Assembly: GCF_000715075.1 (NCBI RefSeq)
Contig: NC_134096.1
Span: forward strand, 61,513,854-61,577,853
Direction of reading: 5' to 3'
DNA: 64,000 bases
DNA from: Nicotiana tabacum
Taxonomy: Eukaryota > Streptophyta > Magnoliopsida > Solanales > Solanaceae
Made by a program: the position numbers and the translations under genes. The notes beneath the pieces were generated by a model, which did not search any database, was not told the origin of the DNA, and was given only the letters and a program-made list of their open reading frames with translations. Position 1 is the stretch's first letter. Each line of letters begins with the position of its first letter. This document shows, in pieces, positions 57,924 through 64,000 of the stretch.

Positions 57924-60900
57924 ACTAGGTTCTAAATCTAGTCCTAGGAAGTCTATGGAGCCATGTCAAGTAGAGTCCCTGTTATCGGTGTGTTACCGGC
58001 CACACTTATATTGAGGAGGCTACAATGACATCTAGGGAGTTTCATTATTTTCATACTCTATATCGTACGTTTGTTCCTGACATGAGAGTACAGATTCTCG
58101 ATCGTATTGATTTCCTATTGAGGAAGATATTGAAGTGACGGGAATAAAGTGCAATGTTCAAGTTATAATACGAGATGTTTGGGCTAATAGACAGAAAGTT
58201 TCAAATTTGTTCAAAATAGAAGGATAAGTTGAGAATAGATTGCGATTGATACAGTCAACACGTATGACTTTGGTGAATAAGAATTATCAGTCAAATACTG
58301 AGAAATCATGGAAGCAAATAAGGTGATGATGTCAGCTAGAATTGTCAGGATGGTGTCCTCACTTATAAAGAATTTTACTAAAGGGTGCGAATAAGGGCAC
58401 ATATGTTAGGCCTCAGATTTCAATTCAAGGTCGTTGGTTAAGATGTTGGACGGACGGTTTACTATGGTAATCACCATTAACGAGTTTAGCAAAGAAAAGG
58501 TACAAAAAAAAATTATAAGTGAAGATGTTTCATCTTAAATTATCATGACAAGATATAGAGAGGTGATATGGATCTACTTGATAAGTGAATGTGAATCATT
58601 CAAGTTTGTGGTAAACATAGTATGACTCATAAGAAGTTTGGCATAGTTAAGACAGTGTCAATAATGACCAAAGACACATTCCCAAAAGAAAAAGAAAAAG
58701 ACTTTCTTGATCATTCGAAAAGGGAATGTTACAGGATGAGGGACATGAACCTTAATTATACTAGACACCAGGTTTTCTCTGAGCATGATAGGTTGTCGAC
58801 ATGATTGTGTCATAAGTAATATAAGTGACACATAAGAAATAAAGTTCCACGTGTATGTACGAGTTGAGGATAAACGAAGCATGCCATAAGTAAAAGATGA
58901 GTATGACAACCTTTAGTTCCTCCAGATGATGAATGTGATACAAATAAAAGTCAATCTCTAATTATGCATACCAAGGTATATGAGGATAAAGTATGTGAAC
59001 TTAAATGGATAAGCATGAAAATATTAAGGCATGATATGTACAAAAGGCATAATCTTGGAAGTTATAAGAAGCAATATAGGTTGTTATAGAAGGAGAACAA
59101 AAAAATAACGTGGAATGATAATCTTGAGTTTTTCTAGTCGAGGTATGTCTTATTTTATTCTGTTGAAATGATGAAACTTTGAGAATTTCCAAGAATTATC
59201 TCAAAGAAACTCTATATGTGCCCGATATTAAAAGAGCAGTTAACTTGTGAGTGAACGAATCCTTATGATTGAAGAATAATAAATATAAAAATGGCTCATA
59301 GGCTAAGTTAAAGTTGTTGAAAAATTATACATATAAGGTGTACGACGTAAGTCTCAAAACAATGATTGAAAATGGTTATGGTACGGATTTGGAGATTGAG
59401 AAGTTACAAGAATTCTAAGACTACATGATAATGTGTCATAAATCCCTACATGAATGTGTATGGACGGGGTTAACAATACCATGAAGAATGGGAAAATATG
59501 CAAGTATATATTTACCGTATGAAACTTGTTGATATAAATACGTGGTATTAGCTACGACCAAAAGAGTTCACATTGTGATGAAGACATGAGGTAATAAGAC
59601 CCAACATGCATGCCATCTTTATCATAAGTATTAGCCTATTTGGTGGGATACCATCAAAATAAAGTTTCATGAAAGGACTTAAGAGCAAGAAATATAATTT
59701 CAGAGATATATACTACGGAATCTCATATATATATATATATGCGGCTTGAGAACATGATGGTGGCATAAAGATAGGATGATATATGCGGCTTGAGAACATG
59801 ACGGTGGCATAAAGATAGGATGTGTAATTCTAATATGTAGCATTGTGAAGATGGTATATGTTGTGAAAAGTAATATAATGATATGTGGATTTAGCCTAAG
59901 GGAGTCACACTTGTTCAACATATTTAAGCATAAGATGAGAGGCGCAAGGTAGCCGTACTTGCTAGAACTGTAATAGGGCATGGATTGAAGGGTGAAATGT
60001 TAGAAAAGATTTCAACGATAGAGTGAAGATGAAAGAGTGAAGTGCTAACTATAAAGATATCGTAAGGGCGGAAAATAATGGCCCTTAGCAATATATGTTG
60101 CAGCTAGTAGCGACGTGATACTTCGATACGAAAATGAACAAAGAAAGTTCCTATGTGTATAACCAATCTATCCTATTGTCAGAATAATGAGCATTTCGAA
60201 ATAATGATGAAATAAAAGTCAATGTACGATGAAAGATCGAAGCGGTAAAACATAGATTTTTAATTGGAAGGGATAAATAGCCTATTGTAGTGGGTGAACA
60301 AATTGATTGTCAATGAAAAGTTTTATGTGAGGTAAAATCTTAATAATGACTTCGAGTTGCAAGTAAGAATTTGAATTGGGTTTACTCTTAAGCAGGGGAG
60401 CATGTAAATGGTTCGAGAAAATTTATCCAAAATTTTAGTTAACTCTTTGAGTGGTAGGTAAGAGTTTCAAATTTCATTTGCTCCTAAGTGGGGGAGCGTC
60501 TGAGTAAGTAGATGCCACCTTTAAAGTGATGGTTTATTATAAAAAAGAAAAAATAATGAAGGGTTATAGTTACTAAAAACAAGATGAATAAGGTATTATC
60601 AGTAACCTTTATGATCAGAAAGGTACAATTTTCATGAAGTGCTTGTACGACAATTACAAACCCATTACGAGCAATAGTTACGATGTTGTGCATCAGGGAT
60701 GTTGAAAGTTATGTCTGATAGTCAAGGATTTAATAGGAAACTCGAATGTATTCCTACAACTTTGGAGACATGTGTGATTTGAATTAAATTCAAGTGTTAG
60801 CAAAGAATAAGGAAGTACTTTGAATTGTACGTGGGATTAAGTGGAATAAGAGGATATTTTAATATGTTCTCACCTTGCATGGAATAAAATAGAAAGGGGT

Positions 60901-62171
60901 AATGCAATGATTATTCTTAAACGAGAAGAGACTTCTATACAAAAATAAAGTATGTCAGTAAAAAGCACGGGTTCAAAGAAGAGCACTAATGTTAAAAGGG
61001 TGCAAGTACCATCGTGGTAACGATGACTCTTGACTGTTGAAAGTTTACAGGCTACAGTAGCATGTCTATGGTGCACATGGAAATATATGCAATCCTAATT
61101 TTTGGTAGAAAAATATCACAAGATACTCAATGGTGTTAAGAAATTGGTAAAAGTTAAGAAATAAAACTAGAACACGGATGCCGAGTAGGTGGCAAACTTG
61201 TGTCATGAACTCAAATGAAGTGAGTTAAATTGTTTTTAGAGCAAACTTGTTGGTAACAATAGTTATCAAGTTATGGATCTAACATGGGCTCTAAAGGTAT
61301 GAGCGAAAGTGGGGGTATGAAATTATCATATGATAGATAAATTTGAGACAAATATCTTATTAGTCTTTGGAAGGCACAGAAGAACATTCCAGAATAATTT
61401 TAACAATTATAGGATATCAAGAGTCCTAAGTGGAAAAACAATCATGTATGGAAACAAGAATCGTGAAAGGAAACAAATCTATTTGAAAGGATTCGTTATA
61501 AGAAAATTTTGAGACTACGAGTCGTAATGAACAAGTTTTACAGATACCAAGTGGCAACATAACTTTGATCTCATAAAATATGAGATATTTCCATGAGTAA
61601 GATAAGAAATTAAGGGGGCATGAAAATAAGTTATTATTTATTAAGGAAGTCCAATCACAGAGAGAGTTTTGATTTATTTGAAGATACTTTTTAGGTACAA
61701 CTTGACGTATGCATGACTAAAGAAAATGCAGGCATGTATAATAGTGATATTGGAGCTATGTATAGTATAAATTATGGATATTGAATGGTATTCATATATG
61801 TTACAAGTTAAAAGTTTTAAAGATATACATTTGATGCTCTTATGATATATGTACGACCGAGTGAGGTCAAGATGGCACATTATATTATGTATTGTTGGTT
61901 GTTGAGCGATATTTTTATTGGTGCCCGTGTGGGGGCTTGTTTTGGACAGGTTAAAGTTTATGGATAGTCCTAGTTATAGGGGAACTATGCTGAAAGTTTT
62001 AAGAATTTGTAAAGATAGACAAATTTTGAGTGCTATAAGAAAGTTGAGATTTTGGAAAGAAAGTATAAGACCCATGTAGTCATAAGTGCCTATGTATAAT
62101 GGTTGGAGGTAAAAGGATGGTAACTCTATTCTTAGAAGTGAGTTGTAACACATTCGAGGACGAATGTTCTT
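57924..62171 (+). other. E3 internal region, no recognisable coding
   Basis: The first 150 bp resemble the start of the E1 internal region. After that, stops occur in all frames and I find no gag, protease, polymerase or integrase motif. Notable: a 44-bp tandem duplication (59,736-59,779 and 59,780-59,823), an (AT)n tract just before it, and a GTGGGGGAGC string near 60,490 that resembles the polypurine tract. The last 200 bp match the E1 3' internal remnant. Confidence 0.6.
59736..59823. repeat. 44-bp tandem duplication in E3
   Basis: Two adjacent units beginning TATATGCGGCTTGAGAACAT, differing at one base (GATGG versus GACGG). Confidence 0.9.
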
Positions 62172-62184
62172 AAGTGGGGGAGAA
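62172..62184 (+). other. E3 polypurine tract
   Basis: AAGTGGGGGAGAA directly before the 3' LTR, identical to that of E1. Confidence 0.85.
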
Positions 62185-64000
62185 TGTAGCACCCCGAAAA
62201 ATTTTGAAGTACTTAAGCGCTATTAAGAAAGTTGATATGTGCTAATAATATTATTTTGTGTGCAGACGAGGACTATTAATATGACAGATATCAATTGGAG
62301 GTGATAATAAGTGTACGAGGTATATGATAAGTTATGTGGGTTATAAGGAGAGCCCTAAGTCTAACTCAAGTTGGAAATTATATTATGGACCAAAGTTAGA
62401 AATGAGTACGCACAAGACTAAACTTTGGACGAGAATATTTACATTTATATAAGGCGTTATGTAATGGAAAAAATATCAAATGAATGATCTTCGAGTCTAG
62501 TTTCTAATGATTCAAACCGTTTCTCATTTGGACATTCCTACAAGAAGTTATGAACAAATTACCAAAGGCTAGCGGAGGAGACTGCGGATGCGAAGCATCC
62601 GAGGCCGCGTCCGAAAGAGAGGCTGGCAGTGAAGTGCTACCATAGCGTCTAGGTCCGCATCCGAGCTTTAAAGAGGAGTGAAGTGGGGATGTGAAGCATC
62701 CAGGGCCTCATCCGAAACCCATAAATCTGGGCCTATAAATACAAGGTCGGGGGAGGGGAGTATTTTGAGTATTTGGGGATTAGGGTTCTTGAGGTGAAGG
62801 TACAATTTTGAGCTCAAATCAAGTCCAATCAACCAAGGTAAGTTGTTAATGATTTTTTTTGGTTGATTATTACTCAATATAAATGAGTTCTAATATCATT
62901 CTTACATCCAAATACTAGATTTCTTCATCAAATCTTAAAGAACACAAAAATCACCAAAGTAGTGATTTTTCAAGATTGATCTACTAGAGGTAATTCCAAT
63001 GCTTCAAACTCGTTTATTATGAGTAGTTAGAAGTATTTGAAGCATTTGTTACAAGTTTTAATGGTTGAAAGATTGGATTATAAAACTCTAGTTCATGACA
63101 TGAATAATACTTTTTAGAAAATAAGAGAGAAGATGAATGGTAATCTTGACGATTAAATTTATGAATACAATGAACCTATGGAAATAATTTTTAGCAAAAG
63201 ATGGAAGTGATCAACTAAGTAATCACCCGAATTGTATATTTTGCATGTGTTGATAATGAAAGATGATGAATAGTAACTTGTTGGCAATGGACAATTGATG
63301 TAGTATCATTAATGACTTCGAATGAGTATTCAAACATAAGAATAAAGTTGAATGGTCTAGTATGTAAAACCATTTGGCCATTTGAGTTGTTGGAGGCTTG
63401 TAGCCAACTTATGAGCCATATATGAAAGTCGATCAATATCTTAGGTCATATTCTGATGTAATTAGGATATCTAATTGTAGATATCGACTTGTTGGTGATG
63501 TTGAGCATTTTAATCAACATTGGAATGATGGAGGAGAATTGGAAGCTTGTGAATGTTAAAAAAGCGAAAGCGAGGTAAGTTGATTAAAACTTACTCTTCT
63601 TTAGGGACTTTTTCTAAAAGCTTGTTTCAAGTTAATATTTAAGTTGTTTGCAAATGTGCTTTCGTTCTTGTGGGGACAAACAAGTACGGATGTCTCCGTG
63701 TACTATAACATTATGTTACATATGTAGTGTCAAGCCATTTTATAAAATTTTATTTTAAACCTTGTTGGCAGAATGACAGTCAAGGTAAATGTTATAAGTT
63801 TTTATCAAAACTTACGTATTGACAAGACTATACATATTTGAGAGCTAAAGATAAGTTTTCATGGAAAGTACTTCTTTTGAAAATTGACGAACAGAATAAC
63901 ACTTGTGGTATCTTTTAAAGATTGATGTTAAATTGCTAAAGGTTGTATCATGTAAAAGGTTATTTATTTAATTTTTGTTCAAATGATTTAGATTTTCTAT
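62185..64000 (+). repeat. E3 3' LTR, cut by the window edge
   Basis: Starts TGTAGCACCCCGAAAA and follows the 5' LTR to the point equivalent to about 44,740. TATA box at 62,734-62,741, with GCGGATGCGAAGCATCCGAG at about 62,582 upstream. Confidence 0.85.

Larger units (their letters stand above)
42933..64000 (+). mobile_element. E3: LTR retrotransposon of the E1 family, plus strand, runs off the window
   Basis: 5' LTR from TGTAGCACCCC at 42,933, split by E4, ending GGTCGTGATA at 57,907. PBS at 57,912, non-coding internal region, polypurine tract at 62,172, 3' LTR from 62,185. It sits in the E6 gag (left flank GAAAC). The 4.3-kb internal region has no recognisable gag-pol, so it behaves like a large non-autonomous derivative or a heavily decayed copy. 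Confidence 0.85.

Noticed and set aside
60480..60500. A second polypurine tract or LTR edge inside E3 (GTGGGGGAGCGTC)
   Set aside because: No TG...CA LTR end or LTR-like sequence follows it.

Overview
This window is repeat-rich nuclear DNA from a plant, probably an asterid of the Solanaceae type. The evidence is plant Ty3/Gypsy retrotransposons of three lineages (Del/Tekay-type chromovirus, Tat, Athila-like), a plant mobile domain (PMD) gene remnant, Mutator-like and hAT-like elements, and one F-box gene fragment with a plant intron acceptor. The family assignment rests on remembered resemblance of the LTRs and is an inference. I see no intact host gene, rRNA, tRNA or CRISPR array.

Layout. 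1-7.15 kb: a broken PMD gene (minus) with a ~182-bp tandem array upstream, the C-terminal end of a Mutator-like transposase (plus), an unrecognised acidic reading frame (minus) containing a 290-bp tandem duplication, a 129-bp tandem array, and a second PMD N-terminus with a related upstream array. 7,668-25,854: element E1, an LTR retrotransposon on the minus strand flanked by the 5-bp duplication AGCAT. E1 is interrupted by E2, a plus-strand chromovirus at 10,851-21,205 whose 5' end is truncated. 25.9-31.9 kb: AT-rich DNA with palindromic CTGTATTC repeats, a 1.9-kb Mutator-like non-autonomous element (28,256-30,168, 9-bp duplication) and an F-box fragment at 31.4 kb.

31.9-64 kb is a nest of insertions: E5 (Tat lineage, plus, about 31.9-40.17 kb) holds E6 (Athila-like, from 40,173); E6 holds E3 (same family as E1, from 42,933 to beyond the window); the E3 5' LTR holds E4 (chromovirus of the E2 family, minus, 44,891-56,898); the E4 5' LTR holds a 966-bp hAT-like MITE (55,654-56,619) with an 8-bp duplication.

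All coding regions seen are decayed. In E2 the 3' part of pol stays in one frame from about 16.56 to 18.2 kb and is broken only by TAG or TGA codons. Where the sister copy E4 can be compared, most of these TAGs are CAG there, which fits deamination of methylated cytosine. The features most worth following up are an antisense coiled-coil reading frame at the 3' end of E5, the 60-bp minisatellite beside it, two PMD 5' ends that share an upstream tandem array, and CG-rich repeat blocks just upstream of the TATA box in LTRs of three families. I did not find a convincing undescribed functional system.
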